The position numbers and the translations under genes are program-made. This document shows positions 30,479-40,662 of a stretch of 64,000 nucleotides of DNA, one piece after another. Position 1 is the first letter of the stretch; the number at the start of each line of letters is the position of its first letter. The stretch covers positions 2,728,001 through 2,792,000 of the forward strand of contig NZ_CP032487.1 of NCBI RefSeq assembly GCF_004124235.1, read 5' to 3'. Source of the stretch: Yersinia hibernica. GTDB taxonomy: Bacteria; Pseudomonadota; Gammaproteobacteria; Enterobacterales; Enterobacteriaceae. The notes beneath the pieces are model-generated. The model did no database searches. It was not told where the DNA came from and saw nothing but the letters and a program-made list of their open reading frames with translations.

Positions 30479-30552
30479 ACTCACAAATAGCTACCAAGGC
30501 AGAGTGTCTTCTCATGCGGAATGACATCTCTCTGACTCGGTAGTGTCAAATA

Positions 30553-31287
30553 TTAATCTACGATGACGCGACCATTAAGTGGCTGCACCGGACGATTGTT
30601 GCTGTGGTGAACAGCGGAACGAAATTGGCTAATTTGTTCGCCAGATGCACTAACTTGCTTATCAAGCACCAGCCAGCTCACCCCCTCAGTACATGGAGGC
30701 GTGGTCAATGAGCCACTGAAACGGTAGAAATTAAACTGTTTTGGCAACAATGCATTAATATCAAGCGGCTTATCCAATACGGCCGCTTGGTCAATAGTGG
30801 TAGGGATTTGCTGCCAAGCATGCGCCAATTGTGAATTCGTTTTACCCTCTTGGAACATCAGCGCCAAGACAACCAGTGCGCCCACTTTATCTTTATACAC
30901 AAAATGTGCTTCCAACGGATACTGTTTGCCATCAATCTCATTCTCACTCGGGGCGTGGAAATGGAATTGTTGCAACGTAAATGTATCGCCATCCAGTTTT
31001 AGCGTATTACCATCACTAACATTAATCTGAATAGTGTGACCATTATTCACAATTTGTTGCTTGCCGGGCTGGAAAGCCAGTTCAAGTTGGCCGTGATGCG
31101 TTTTTAGCGCCCCTTTAATATTAACCGGGGACTGATTTTTACCTGTTTCACACAATGAGAAATCTGGCGATAGTTTACCCCAATGCGCTGGGTCTTCCTG
31201 CCCCTCATATCCCCAATGTGCATGTTCTGCGGCACTGATAGTAAAGCTGGTAGCCAACATAGCTGCCAATAATAGTTTTCGTTTCAT
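30553..31287 (-). CDS. cah: Periplasmic alpha-carbonic anhydrase
   Basis: 244 residues with a Sec signal peptide (cut near TISAAEH, residue 20). Zinc ligands His109, His111 and His128 appear in FHFHAPSENE and LEAHFVY. The end has the SLTTPPCTEGVSW motif (split: GSLTTPP, CTEGVSW) conserved in the alpha class. It interconverts carbon dioxide and bicarbonate in the periplasm. ATG at 31287 follows AAAGGATTCGAA. Confidence 0.96.
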   Translation of the reverse strand: MKRKLLLAAMLATSFTISAAEHAHWGYEGQEDPAHWGKLSPDFSLCETGKNQSPVNIKGALKTHHGQLELAFQPGKQQIVNNGHTIQINVSDGNTLKLDGDTFTLQQFHFHAPSENEIDGKQYPLEAHFVYKDKVGALVVLALMFQEGKTNSQLAHAWQQIPTTIDQAAVLDKPLDINALLPKQFNFYRFSGSLTTPPCTEGVSWLVLDKQVSASGEQISQFRSAVHHSNNRPVQPLNGRVIVD

Positions 31288-31795
31288 TTCGAATCCTTTC
31301 CAAGCAAGAAAATGGTGCTAACCCTAATTGGTCACTGTTATTACGCGCAGGAGAGTAAACTCATTTTTTTTAAGGATAAATCAGCAAGTTCCTACAGAAA
31401 TGAAGGAAATCACATAACCCATTATGTTTATTGAATTTTTAATTAAGGCGTAAATGTAACTGTTTACGTCCTCAATAAAATAATGCCGTTAACCATATTG
31501 CGCGAAATTTATTTCATGCTTATTACCCCAATCCTTGGGGAAGGGTCTTTTCGTGCTGTACTCCTGTTATTTAAGTGTACCCACTGGCGTATTATTGCCA
31601 TTAGTCACTATTCGATTCTGTCGCATTAGCGTGGGCAAGTTACCTAACAACGCTTTAATGCGATAGAACCGTATTTACAATACTAGCAAACGGCCCAAAG
31701 GATTATCTGGCCATGGCAAGGATTCATGCACTACTTTTTCTAAAAAAAGGAGCTCAGTTTATCACCATTAGCTATTTGCAACAGTGCCTGTTTAA
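31288..31795. other. Intergenic region cah/adhesin
   Basis: About 510 bp. It must hold the cah promoter (leftward). The adhesin gene ends here from the right. I find no ORF with a ribosome site and no clear hairpin. Confidence 0.35.
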
Positions 31796-34700
31796 CTAAA
31801 GTGGTTTTCTACACACTATTGGATAAGGAGTAACATTATCTTTACTGAATACATTAACCGAGCCATAAGTCGTATTAACAGCAATAGAATAATCGCTATC
31901 AAACCATTCAGATGCCCAAGAATTTTCCTCGTCAAATCCTGCGCCAGAATAACTAGTTAGGCTTCCCCACTCACCGTATAGCCCTCCAATTGAACCAGTT
32001 TGAATACTACCGGTATTTCCATTCCAATTATCCGAACTCAACTGTCTGACTGTTGGTAATTTATAATCGGATTTGGTTGCACAGTAAGCATCAGCTTCTG
32101 ACCGCAATGTTCGGGTTGCCCCCGAATTAATATACCAGCCCTTAACGGTATAACTGTAGTTTATAGTTGCTCCAATTCCACTTTTCGGCGTGCCCGTGAT
32201 AGTAACCTTATTACCGTTACCGGTCCCGGTGAAAGAGACAACGCCATCGCTTACTGACACCCACGGGGCATCTGCATCCCAGCTGTAATCAGTAGCTGTA
32301 CCACCACTATCACTCATCAGGTTGAGTGTAAATTTAGCACCCGTAAAGCCAGTGGTTGGAAATCCGGCATCTTTTGCAAAGGTAGAATTGTTTACAAATA
32401 TATCTTTTAACACTGCCACCCCCCAGATGCGATATGCCACCGACTCGGACTGTGTTACCCAGCCTGTGAGTTTCAGCTGTGCTTTCAGGTCTGAACCCGC
32501 CGTCTGTGCAGTATAGAGACGAGTGTAGCTGCCGTCATTATTGTCACTCCAACTGCTACCGGTTTTTACCCCAGCGTTCGGTACAGCCACGGTGCCATTC
32601 GTCAATGCTGCTGCCTGGCCGTTCACCGGGTTGTTTAACACATCCCTCAAGGTCACAGTCACTTCCATGTCGCTACCTGCGGCATAAGTGGTGCTGTCAG
32701 TCTTGATGGCTGATGTCACCTGCGCTGCTGTACCGGCAATTAGTGTAACCCTCGCGAATAGGTTACCAATAGCGTTCCCGCTGAATTGTGGCACAATCGA
32801 GTATTCGCCTGTCTGGGATCCTTTTATAGTTGCGGTGTAGTGGCCCGCTTCACTCTCAATAATGTCGCTTATGGTTACGGCGGACTGCCCTCCTCCCCTG
32901 CTGTTACTGTTGTTAGCAACAAATGACAGCCGCTCCTTCAGCCCACTCAGCGCTGTGCCGTCCGCATTTCTCAATATCAACGTCATTACTGACAGTGCGG
33001 TGTTATCTGCAAGGATGATATCTGGCGAAGCCGTAAAGGCGGAATGCTGCGCATCCGGTGTCATGTCACTGATAATGACTTGAGCCGAAGGCAGTTTTAC
33101 CCCCTGAACAGTCAGTGAAATGGTGAGCGTTTCTGCATCATTTCCTGCCGTCACCGTTATATCTATGACACCGGTACCCTTTTTTTCAGGGGAAGAGACT
33201 GAAGCGCTTTTTGCACTAGAGCTGTTTATTTCAATACCACTTATCGGCACATTCACGGCGTTGCCCTGACTGTCTTTAACGGTAAGAGTCAGTACCTGTG
33301 TGCTTTCCCCATCTGCGGGAAGTGTACTGTTTGCTGGCGTGAATGTACTATTCTCTTTATTCACCTCTGGCACCTGTACCATCACCTGCGTCTCGCTTGG
33401 GCTTGATATGTTTCCTCTCTTGTCTATCGCCACAGCACTAATAGTGTATGTGTTTACACTTTCCGGTAACACCACCGCCCAGTCCCCACCCTTCTGTATG
33501 ACTTTTCCGCCAGCGGCTACCAGATAGGATACTGACCAGTCAATCCGTTCCAGCCCGTACTGACTGTTCACCGACACGTCCAACGATTTCTGCTCACCGG
33601 CATATCCAGTCACTAGATCTGCTGTTTGTAGACGGATGACTTCCTGCTTCTGATAATCGAGCACAATATTGTTATTACGTTCGACTAAATCGTAGCGGCT
33701 GCCCGCCAGTGTCCGAGTTGAGGCCACTGCTGAGGGATTGATATGGGACTGCCAAGATTCACCCAGCCGGTAGTTCAACTGGAAGTTAATGCTGCTGTCA
33801 TTCTTACTGCCTTTACCGGCTCGATGTTCTGCTCCCACAGTTAATAATGGGATCGGCGTATAATTCACCCCGGCCGTCACGGCATGGGGGTTCTTTTGGC
33901 GATTGTCTTTACCGAACAGGGCCACTTCATCCCCGCGGTATTTCTCATACGCCAACTTAGCGCCCAATTGCGGGTAAGCGGGCAGATAGGCTTCTGCTTG
34001 CACATCGTAGCCATTGGCCGGGCGTTCATTGTAGTCGGCAAAATCCCGCGACTGGTGCCAGTCGGTGATGCCGAAATAGCTGTTGGCAGACAGTTTAAGG
34101 TAATCGGTCCAGGCTTCAGCCCCCACACCGACTCGGCGGTTTTTGCCCGTTATGTCGTTATCAAAGAAGGTGTTGGCACCATACATCCAGTTATTATGGA
34201 AAGTACGTACCCCTGCGCCGATGTTAATGGTATTGCGGCTATCTTTATTACGCGCGCCCAGTTGCGTAAATAACATCGACTTTTGATTATCATAGAGAGG
34301 CACTAATACATCAACGGCACTGCCATCGAGCTTAAAATCGTCATTTAGATTCATTTGTACGCGGGCGGTGCCGAACTGACTGAGCCATTGTTGTGCCTGA
34401 CTGTTGAATTCATTGTTGGCAGCAGAGCGCACCATTTGCTCACCGGACTTGGCAATATGGCCACTGGCTAATGCTGCGGCACCGATTTGAGCATGACCGG
34501 CCAGCTTATTTTCCAGAGAAATATCTGTGTTGATATTTTTTTGATTATCAATGGAGAACGGGGAGACTTTGCGGGGCACATCAATTTCATCCCCGGCGGT
34601 TAATGCCATAAAAGGTTTGGCGAAGGTGCGGTATATATTGATTCTTTTAAGTTCATCGACCGTCATACCGTTTCTTTTAGCGACGATATTGATATTCTCT

Positions 34701-34924
34701 CCAGCGCCAAGAATATAAGATTCAGTGGGGCTGTTGATAGCGGCAGCCTTGGATGTCGCCACGGCGGCAATAGCAGGCGTGAAGGATAAACTTAAAGGAA
34801 GCAGTAACTGGAATAGAATATTGACCCAAGCAATAACCTTGAACGTTCGCGGCTGTGCGCATGGGGCTGCTAATTTGCCTCCCGAGGGTATTTTGAATGA
34901 TTTTGTCCAATAGAATTTATGCAT
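31796..34924 (-). CDS. Invasin/intimin-family inverse autotransporter adhesin
   Basis: 1042 residues. Order of parts: long signal peptide (hydrophobic core about 30-52), a LysM-like module (about 68-112, ILGAGENINIVAKRNGMTVDELKRIN), an inverse-autotransporter beta-barrel (about 135-420, with SQFGTARVQMNLNDDF and WMYGANTFFDND), Ig-like repeats (about 500-770; PADGESTQVLTLTVKDSQGN, a Big_1-type opening), a further bacterial Ig-like repeat and a C-terminal domain with the pattern ADAYCATKSDYKLPTVRQLS typical of intimin-like proteins of Yersinia. The barrel sits in the outer membrane and exports the C-terminal part to bind host or bacterial partners. It is not the classical inv, which lacks this tail. 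Confidence 0.9.
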   Translation of the reverse strand: MHKFYWTKSFKIPSGGKLAAPCAQPRTFKVIAWVNILFQLLLPLSLSFTPAIAAVATSKAAAINSPTESYILGAGENINIVAKRNGMTVDELKRINIYRTFAKPFMALTAGDEIDVPRKVSPFSIDNQKNINTDISLENKLAGHAQIGAAALASGHIAKSGEQMVRSAANNEFNSQAQQWLSQFGTARVQMNLNDDFKLDGSAVDVLVPLYDNQKSMLFTQLGARNKDSRNTINIGAGVRTFHNNWMYGANTFFDNDITGKNRRVGVGAEAWTDYLKLSANSYFGITDWHQSRDFADYNERPANGYDVQAEAYLPAYPQLGAKLAYEKYRGDEVALFGKDNRQKNPHAVTAGVNYTPIPLLTVGAEHRAGKGSKNDSSINFQLNYRLGESWQSHINPSAVASTRTLAGSRYDLVERNNNIVLDYQKQEVIRLQTADLVTGYAGEQKSLDVSVNSQYGLERIDWSVSYLVAAGGKVIQKGGDWAVVLPESVNTYTISAVAIDKRGNISSPSETQVMVQVPEVNKENSTFTPANSTLPADGESTQVLTLTVKDSQGNAVNVPISGIEINSSSAKSASVSSPEKKGTGVIDITVTAGNDAETLTISLTVQGVKLPSAQVIISDMTPDAQHSAFTASPDIILADNTALSVMTLILRNADGTALSGLKERLSFVANNSNSRGGGQSAVTISDIIESEAGHYTATIKGSQTGEYSIVPQFSGNAIGNLFARVTLIAGTAAQVTSAIKTDSTTYAAGSDMEVTVTLRDVLNNPVNGQAAALTNGTVAVPNAGVKTGSSWSDNNDGSYTRLYTAQTAGSDLKAQLKLTGWVTQSESVAYRIWGVAVLKDIFVNNSTFAKDAGFPTTGFTGAKFTLNLMSDSGGTATDYSWDADAPWVSVSDGVVSFTGTGNGNKVTITGTPKSGIGATINYSYTVKGWYINSGATRTLRSEADAYCATKSDYKLPTVRQLSSDNWNGNTGSIQTGSIGGLYGEWGSLTSYSGAGFDEENSWASEWFDSDYSIAVNTTYGSVNVFSKDNVTPYPIVCRKPL

Positions 34925-36026
34925 TAATGGTGTCCGATTAAGTGAAATAAATATTTGAACCAGAACTGTATTAAGGCGTCTTTATATTTTAAGAGTCATA
35001 GACGTAGCGCACCCTTGAGGTGTTCTTAACTACTTTTTCCGTGTATTTTCTCGTTTTATACTTGGCGCCATCGATTGCCGATGCCGACACTAATGCAACA
35101 GGGCAAATATTAGCCCCGTTAAACCAATCAAAACGAGTAAAATGGCTAAAACCAGTTGAACTCTGGTACCAGCCTTAATATCAGTATATTTTTTGCATAA
35201 AACATACCTTTTCACGTTCGTTCGCCTCTATTCATTAATTTCGCTCATTGTTATCGAAATTTATCGATTTCAAAACAAATAGAGTCTTAATAAAATTTAA
35301 ATAAAAAATAAATAAAAAAGAATTGCTCTTAAAGGTGGTTGTTTCACATTCAGGAGTCATCAGGTAACATGTTGTTTTTTTTTGCGATGTTACCTGCCCA
35401 TACCGTTAATCCGAAAAGCCTTCAATATTATTGCTCAGTGTGTCCGCTGGTATCTGGAACTTTGTCGCATTAGTAAGGCTATTTAAGCCGCCAACAAATA
35501 GGATTGTTATGCGGGGGCAATCCTTCACTTAGCGGGTGTTGATATTGCCCTTTTCGTGTCGTGTGAATCAGTTCGATGCCAGTTAGGGTCATCTGGGCCC
35601 GTCTAAATTATTTGTAGCACAGGCAAGGGAAATGTGGTGGAGAATAACGCGCTAGGCCTCGCCAGAGGAAAAACAGGCCAGACGGGATAAGATCGTGAAA
35701 GGAGCAAACATAACCAAAGCGATGTTTGGTCTTTTGGACGCAATGTATTTTGCAACAGTGCCAAAATAACAGCATATTATTCGACGAGCTCTTAATGAGA
35801 CAAAACCTTTTTTACACGCAACCGCTCAGATTGCAGCAGCGAAAGATAGACTATTCCTATCCAGAACTGGCGTTTAGCCATGAGCAGTTTTATGATCGAA
35901 TTTGTTCTCACCTTTGATACACTGGCAGTCACACAGAATTATAGACAGGCTCCCTTCAACACCTTGCTACTGCATTTTCGCTGAAAGCATAACTGTGTTT
36001 ATCATGGCAAACAGAGAAAGATAACG
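34925..36026. other. Long AT-rich intergenic region
   Basis: About 1.1 kb between the divergently transcribed adhesin and MASE1 genes. No convincing protein gene is present; a 63-codon frame at 35726-35917 starts with TTG and has no family. The region should contain the adhesin promoter near its left end and holds the inverted repeat listed separately. It may be remnant DNA. Confidence 0.5.
35361..35396. repeat. 10-bp perfect inverted repeat with T-rich spacer
   Basis: CAGGTAACAT (35361-35370) and ATGTTACCTG (35387-35396) flank 16 nt containing a run of nine T. It could be a transcript-ending hairpin for an unseen RNA or an operator. No gene ends close by. Confidence 0.6.
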
Positions 36027-37301
36027 ATGAAAACGTCGTCAAGCTTTACGCAAAAAATTATCACTATCGCGATCTGGACGTTAATTTATTATCTTTCAGG
36101 TGTTATTTCTCTGAAATTTGACGATCCAGCCTCAAATATTTCGATTGTCTGGTTCCCTGCCGGGGTCGCCACTGCAGCTTTTTTATGCTCACGTTGGCGC
36201 CAATGGCCGGTTTTACTCGGCTGTTTTGTCATAATCAATCTGGTACTTGATAGCTCACTTAAAGAAAATTATATATTATCATTGGCTTATGCCTTTCTAT
36301 CCATGCCATCAACTATGCTTATCGCTTGGGTAGTACGCCGTTTTTCCCGCCGAGGAGACGATCTGCACACTGTTCTAATGTGGATCTTTTCTACCATCAT
36401 TGTCAGTCTGTTAGATGCACTGCTTGCCTCAATCGGTTTTGTTCTATTTGGTAAAGGAACATTTCAGGAGATTTTCTGGGTTGGATTTGTTGCTGATGTG
36501 ACCGGAATATTCTTTGCTACCACGGTCATTATGGGGCTCTTTAATATCCAATTTCGTACCCATATTTCACCGGTCAAAAATAAGCTTTCAGGGTCTATTA
36601 TCTGGCTTCTTTTGTGCTTATTTACTTTATTGATTTTCAATAACTCATTAAAAGAATTTAGTGGCGCTATATTACATATTCATAACGATATGCTCATTTT
36701 CACCTTTGCCTGTCTGCCGATCATCTTAGCCGTCATGCTGTCTATTTCGTGGGGAAATCAGGGGGGCTCTATCGCCTTACTGACATTAGCGACCATCGTT
36801 ATTTACTATACTGGGCAAGGCTATGGGCCATTCTTCATTAAAGGATTGCACCACGGGGAACCCCTGCTGTTAGTCCAATGCTATCTCACGGCAACAGCGC
36901 TGCTCATGGTATTCCTACGCGTTCTTACGCGGAGTACACATCATTTTAATGAAACTAGTGGGGCACAGCATGCCGTTTACCAACTCAATCTAAGCACCGG
37001 TGAAATTGAATGGGGCCACCTTTCTGACGAGTTGGCCAGTATTGACCCCACTATTATGTCCAAGATGAACAAATTAATTGAGCAGATCCACCCAGATGAC
37101 AAAAATAAAGTGTTAGAGCATTGGAGCAGTTCGGGTGAGCAACAGCATTTACCTCAGCTCGACTTCCGCTTGAGCATTCAAGAAGGTCATTGGGTCACCA
37201 TCACCGACAGTGAAAGTATTTTATTCAGCCATCATGAGCCACGCATGATCATTGGGAATTGGCATATTACCCGCTCCGTCCCCCTTTTTAAGGCCAATTG
37301 A
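36027..37301 (+). CDS. MASE1 sensor membrane protein with a C-terminal PAS-like domain
   Basis: 424 residues. Eight or so membrane helices form a MASE1 domain (about 10-300; IWFPAGVATAAF-like SIVWFPAGVATAAFL). Residues about 320-420 look like a PAS fold (HPDDKNKVLEHW, QLDFRLSIQEGHWVTI). There is no GGDEF, EAL or kinase domain, which usually follow MASE1, so this is a sensor without a visible output. It starts at ATG after GAGAAAGAT. The next gene begins 16 bp later. Confidence 0.8.
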   Translation: MKTSSSFTQKIITIAIWTLIYYLSGVISLKFDDPASNISIVWFPAGVATAAFLCSRWRQWPVLLGCFVIINLVLDSSLKENYILSLAYAFLSMPSTMLIAWVVRRFSRRGDDLHTVLMWIFSTIIVSLLDALLASIGFVLFGKGTFQEIFWVGFVADVTGIFFATTVIMGLFNIQFRTHISPVKNKLSGSIIWLLLCLFTLLIFNNSLKEFSGAILHIHNDMLIFTFACLPIILAVMLSISWGNQGGSIALLTLATIVIYYTGQGYGPFFIKGLHHGEPLLLVQCYLTATALLMVFLRVLTRSTHHFNETSGAQHAVYQLNLSTGEIEWGHLSDELASIDPTIMSKMNKLIEQIHPDDKNKVLEHWSSSGEQQHLPQLDFRLSIQEGHWVTITDSESILFSHHEPRMIIGNWHITRSVPLFKAN

Positions 37302-37316
37302 GGCAGGATAGTAAAG

Positions 37317-38651
37317 ATGATCCAGATTGCATTATTACTCTTTGGCGCAGATTTCGTTCGGACAAAGTCAAAATACCTGTGGTTCATAGGCATTCTATGG
37401 GGGATTGCTGGCAGCCTTATTTTTATCGATGGGCTGGATGGGCAACTTTATTTCCCTTTAAAAACGTTCGGTCTTTTCCTGATATTAGAAAGCCTGATAA
37501 CGCTAAGTGTGGCCTCAAGTGGAGTCGGCGCTCAAAAAGCAGTTCTGTATTTTAAAGGTGGGATCTTTTTCTTCAGCGCCGTGATCATTATTGTTAACCA
37601 AGCCTACAGTAATCTGCTGCTGTCGATAATTTTTGGTTTTGCTTACTTTATCATCGGGTTGTTTGTGGGCGTTTCAGCCTGGGTTGTCCGTTTCCCCCGC
37701 TGGCAAACGGCACTATTCTATGGTCTGGTACAGATTATTTTTGCATTTTTCCTATTTATTCACTATCAGGCGACTATCTCGTTTTTCCTCGGCTTTTTGA
37801 TGATAGGCAGTGGACTTAGTTGCCTTAAAATGGCCCGGCGTACCAGCCAGATGAAGCGGGCAACATCCGTATTCCAACTCATGCAACCTACAGATATTTT
37901 GATTTATGAGGGAGTTAAAAAAAGTCGGAAAAAAACAGAGACCATAATGGCTGAAAAAACTGCGCCCTCGTTACCCTCCACTCTCATTGTTCATATCTGG
38001 ACACCGGAAGGTTCTGCAAGCAATCGCCCAGTTCCACGTCCACTTATTAACCGCTACATTGCGGCAGTAGATGAAAACGGGGTCATCTCAACGGGTCACG
38101 CGGCACTTGAAGCACTCCCGGACGTGTACATAAGTTTATATCCCGCTGAAGACCTTGATCGTTCCCCATCTGAGTTTTTCCGCTTGCTCAAGGCAACTCG
38201 CGACAACGATGTCAAAGGGACTTTCCAACCCAGCTATGCTGTAGAATCAGCAAACTGGTGTGAATCCGACAGGCAGATCCGCTTTAGGGATTTTAATCCC
38301 GAGGCCTTATCTGAGTTTTGGCAAAGTTACCGCAGAGAAGAGACGTATAATCTAACTTACCGTAATTGCTCAAGCAGTGTCGCCTATGCGCTGGAAGCCG
38401 CGCTTGATGGTGTGCTGTCACAACGCAGCAAAAACTGGTTAACGACCTTTAAAGTGCTTTTCATGCCCGAATTGTGGATAGCCGCCCAAGTGCGTAAACG
38501 GGCCTTGATGATGGCCTGGACCCCCGGATTAGTCATGGACTACGCGCGAGCACTCAGTGCCATTGTGCACCCGGTTCCACAACCCTGGCATCAACGAATG
38601 CCGTGGAAAGCGAGGGTGGCCAATCAGAATAACGCGCGAGAAAGAGAGTAA
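37317..38651 (+). CDS. HdeD-like membrane protein fused to a His/Cys hydrolase-like domain
   Basis: 444 residues. Six hydrophobic helices in the first 190 residues resemble the HdeD/DUF308 type (GILWGIAGSLIFIDG, FLGFLMIGSGLSCLKMARR). The soluble half contains STGHAALEALPDVYISLYP and, 80 residues on, YNLTYRNCSSSVAYALEAAL. The His and Cys in these positions recall permuted NlpC/P60-like cysteine hydrolases. It probably forms an operon with the MASE1 gene. Function unknown. Confidence 0.72.
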   Translation: MIQIALLLFGADFVRTKSKYLWFIGILWGIAGSLIFIDGLDGQLYFPLKTFGLFLILESLITLSVASSGVGAQKAVLYFKGGIFFFSAVIIIVNQAYSNLLLSIIFGFAYFIIGLFVGVSAWVVRFPRWQTALFYGLVQIIFAFFLFIHYQATISFFLGFLMIGSGLSCLKMARRTSQMKRATSVFQLMQPTDILIYEGVKKSRKKTETIMAEKTAPSLPSTLIVHIWTPEGSASNRPVPRPLINRYIAAVDENGVISTGHAALEALPDVYISLYPAEDLDRSPSEFFRLLKATRDNDVKGTFQPSYAVESANWCESDRQIRFRDFNPEALSEFWQSYRREETYNLTYRNCSSSVAYALEAALDGVLSQRSKNWLTTFKVLFMPELWIAAQVRKRALMMAWTPGLVMDYARALSAIVHPVPQPWHQRMPWKARVANQNNARERE

Positions 38652-39069
38652 GAAAGAGTGCGCCATAGACCCGCAGCCCACCACTATTTGGCCAACGCCG
38701 GGTCTTAGCAAGCTGGTCCAGCGGCAGCATTTGAACAAAAACTTACGGTTTCACTTTTTATCGGGTATTTAAACGGTTCTGTCGCCTGTATTATCCCCCC
38801 GATTAATAAGCAAAATCGCTGATTCTCATTATTGGCAATAAGCCCGAAAAAAGTATAGATACAACCTCGTCCTAGCCTCGATGGATGGCAAGATTCCGGT
38901 TATTTCAATATTCATCTGAATGCAGAAAAACAAAAAAGCCCAGCAAAGTGAGCTTTAAAAATTATGTTATAAAACCGGTACGCTCTCAGCCCTAACCAAT
39001 GTACTGACCACCTATACAAAACAGTAAAACTTTCAGCGATGACTACAACCAGTTACAGACTATTGTTAT
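38652..39069. other. Intergenic region, convergent genes
   Basis: About 420 bp, AT-rich, between two convergent genes. No ORF with support and no clear terminator is seen. Confidence 0.35.
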
Positions 39070-39708
39070 TTATATTCCGTAGGCAAAGTTTATGGTCATA
39101 GAGCCATCAATTTCAGTATTTTGCGTTATCGGGCCATTCATGCCAGAAACAGTAGACAAATATGTCCCAACAGCCATATCAGTGGTAAATATTTTTCCTG
39201 CCGTTTGCACATTATTGGCGGACGCCCAACCATGCACACTATCGTCATTAAATACCTGTGAATCGTTAGCTACCGTAAAAGTACTGGCTTTTGTATTAAA
39301 CACTTTAACTGGTACACCATCGACCTTGGCATTCTGCATGTTTACAAAGAAAGAACCTATCTTACCGGTGCCATTCACCATCCCCAAACCATAAGTAGAA
39401 GTACTTGGAGGAAAAGCAGATGCCGTACGATTATCTATTGTTTTAAAGGTCAAATAAGTTGTAGCATCACACGTTATAGCCCATGTTTTGGTCATTGTAT
39501 CCAATGAACCAATATTGGTACTTGATATTTTTGTTGAACTAATTTTACCAAGATCATAAATACCACCATCTGGTGAGTTGACCACACATGTTGGTACCGA
39601 TAATTTACCCGCGACTTTTAATTCGGCAATGGGGGGCGCAGCAACTGCAACCGCTGAACTAAAGATCAAAGAAGATAACATGACGACTTTAACTAATTGC
39701 TTACTCAT
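39070..39708 (-). CDS. DUF1120 secreted/fimbrial-like protein
   Basis: 212 residues with a Sec signal peptide (cut after VAVAA, about residue 23). The mature start PPIAELKVAGKLSVPTCVV, paired cysteines (about 42 and 75) and the final TINFAYGI match the DUF1120 family, which looks like pilin-type beta-sandwich domains. These proteins are common near fimbrial clusters but no usher or chaperone gene is adjacent. Surface or periplasmic role inferred. Confidence 0.8.
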   Translation of the reverse strand: MSKQLVKVVMLSSLIFSSAVAVAAPPIAELKVAGKLSVPTCVVNSPDGGIYDLGKISSTKISSTNIGSLDTMTKTWAITCDATTYLTFKTIDNRTASAFPPSTSTYGLGMVNGTGKIGSFFVNMQNAKVDGVPVKVFNTKASTFTVANDSQVFNDDSVHGWASANNVQTAGKIFTTDMAVGTYLSTVSGMNGPITQNTEIDGSMTINFAYGI

Positions 39709-40279
39709 TTAAATATCCAGAAGTTGTACTGCGATGTGAAGTAAAATCAAACTAAAACCGCGTGCGAAATAATAAGTGTTTGAAGAAAGTGAAATACTTT
39801 CAGTTTTTATCAGTGTGAAATTATAAATCCTAGTTCAATTTTTAAATATAGGACTAAAAGTTTATTGATGTAGGAATTTTCTTAAATTAGCCTCAGTAAT
39901 AACTTGATTAAAGAGACGGATTACTCCGACGCAGCAAGTCTTTTTGATTGTGTTGGCTACGTGAGAAAATCATCATTCTGATGCAAGAGTATGTAATTGC
40001 AGCAATTCTAACATTTAACTAACCGGTATTACGGGCCACTCAATATCTGGTGCTATCAATGTCTCTACTCTCGTGAGTCACACTCAATACTTTCCCAAGC
40101 GGCTAATTCCGTTATCTCTTTAGGTTCAACCTGATTAACCGATACATTAATAAGAAAAATATCAATATAATTCAAAACCATAAAGACAAATCAATAAGAA
40201 AATCAATTTTTGTTTAATTATTGTTTCATCACGACTTGTAAAATACTGCCCAACTAAATACATAAAGGAACTTTTTAAT
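39709..40279. other. Intergenic region, divergent genes
   Basis: About 570 bp, AT-rich, between the DUF1120 and lipoprotein genes, which diverge. It should hold both promoters. No ORF or known site recognised. Confidence 0.35.
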
Positions 40280-40600
40280 TTGAAAATTTCAATCATTGCA
40301 GCAACTGTTATATTCAGTACCATTTTAAGTGGGTGTGCAGTACAAAATGACAAAACACAGTTTCACGGCATAGGCTTGACATACCAGTCAGATATCAAAA
40401 AGCTAGATAATGGCGACTATTTTACTGAAGTTGAAGCCGCCCCTGCAGCGGGTCGAATTAAAGGCGCTATTGGTACAGCCAGTAAAAAAGCATCAGATTT
40501 TTGTCGGGTACAAAATAAAGCCATGAAAGAAGTGAAAACTGATATAGATACTCATTTACTGGTTAATGGTGTTGCTCGCCTGACATTCCAGTGTGTGTAA
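40280..40600 (+). CDS. Small lipoprotein
   Basis: 106 residues starting at TTG behind AAAGGAAC. The signal peptide ends in the lipobox ILSGC (Cys19). The mature part ends with a second cysteine pair position (FCRVQNK and TFQCV), which may form a disulfide. A terminator follows. Probably anchored in the outer membrane; function unknown. Confidence 0.75.
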   Translation: MKISIIAATVIFSTILSGCAVQNDKTQFHGIGLTYQSDIKKLDNGDYFTEVEAAPAAGRIKGAIGTASKKASDFCRVQNKAMKEVKTDIDTHLLVNGVARLTFQCV

Positions 40601-40635
40601 ATATCCTTAAATGGCATTAATTTTCAATATTATCA

Positions 40636-40662
40636 AGAGAGCCGCAGTGAAAGTGGCTCTCT
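40636..40662 (+). terminator. Terminator after small lipoprotein gene
   Basis: AGAGAGCC pairs with GGCTCTCT (8 bp) around an 11-nt loop, followed by ATTGCTCATTTTAA. 35 bp past the stop codon. Confidence 0.82.

Noticed and set aside
35726..35917. 63-codon frame in the adhesin/MASE1 gap
   Set aside because: TTG start, no ribosome site, no family. Kept only as a note in the intergenic entry.
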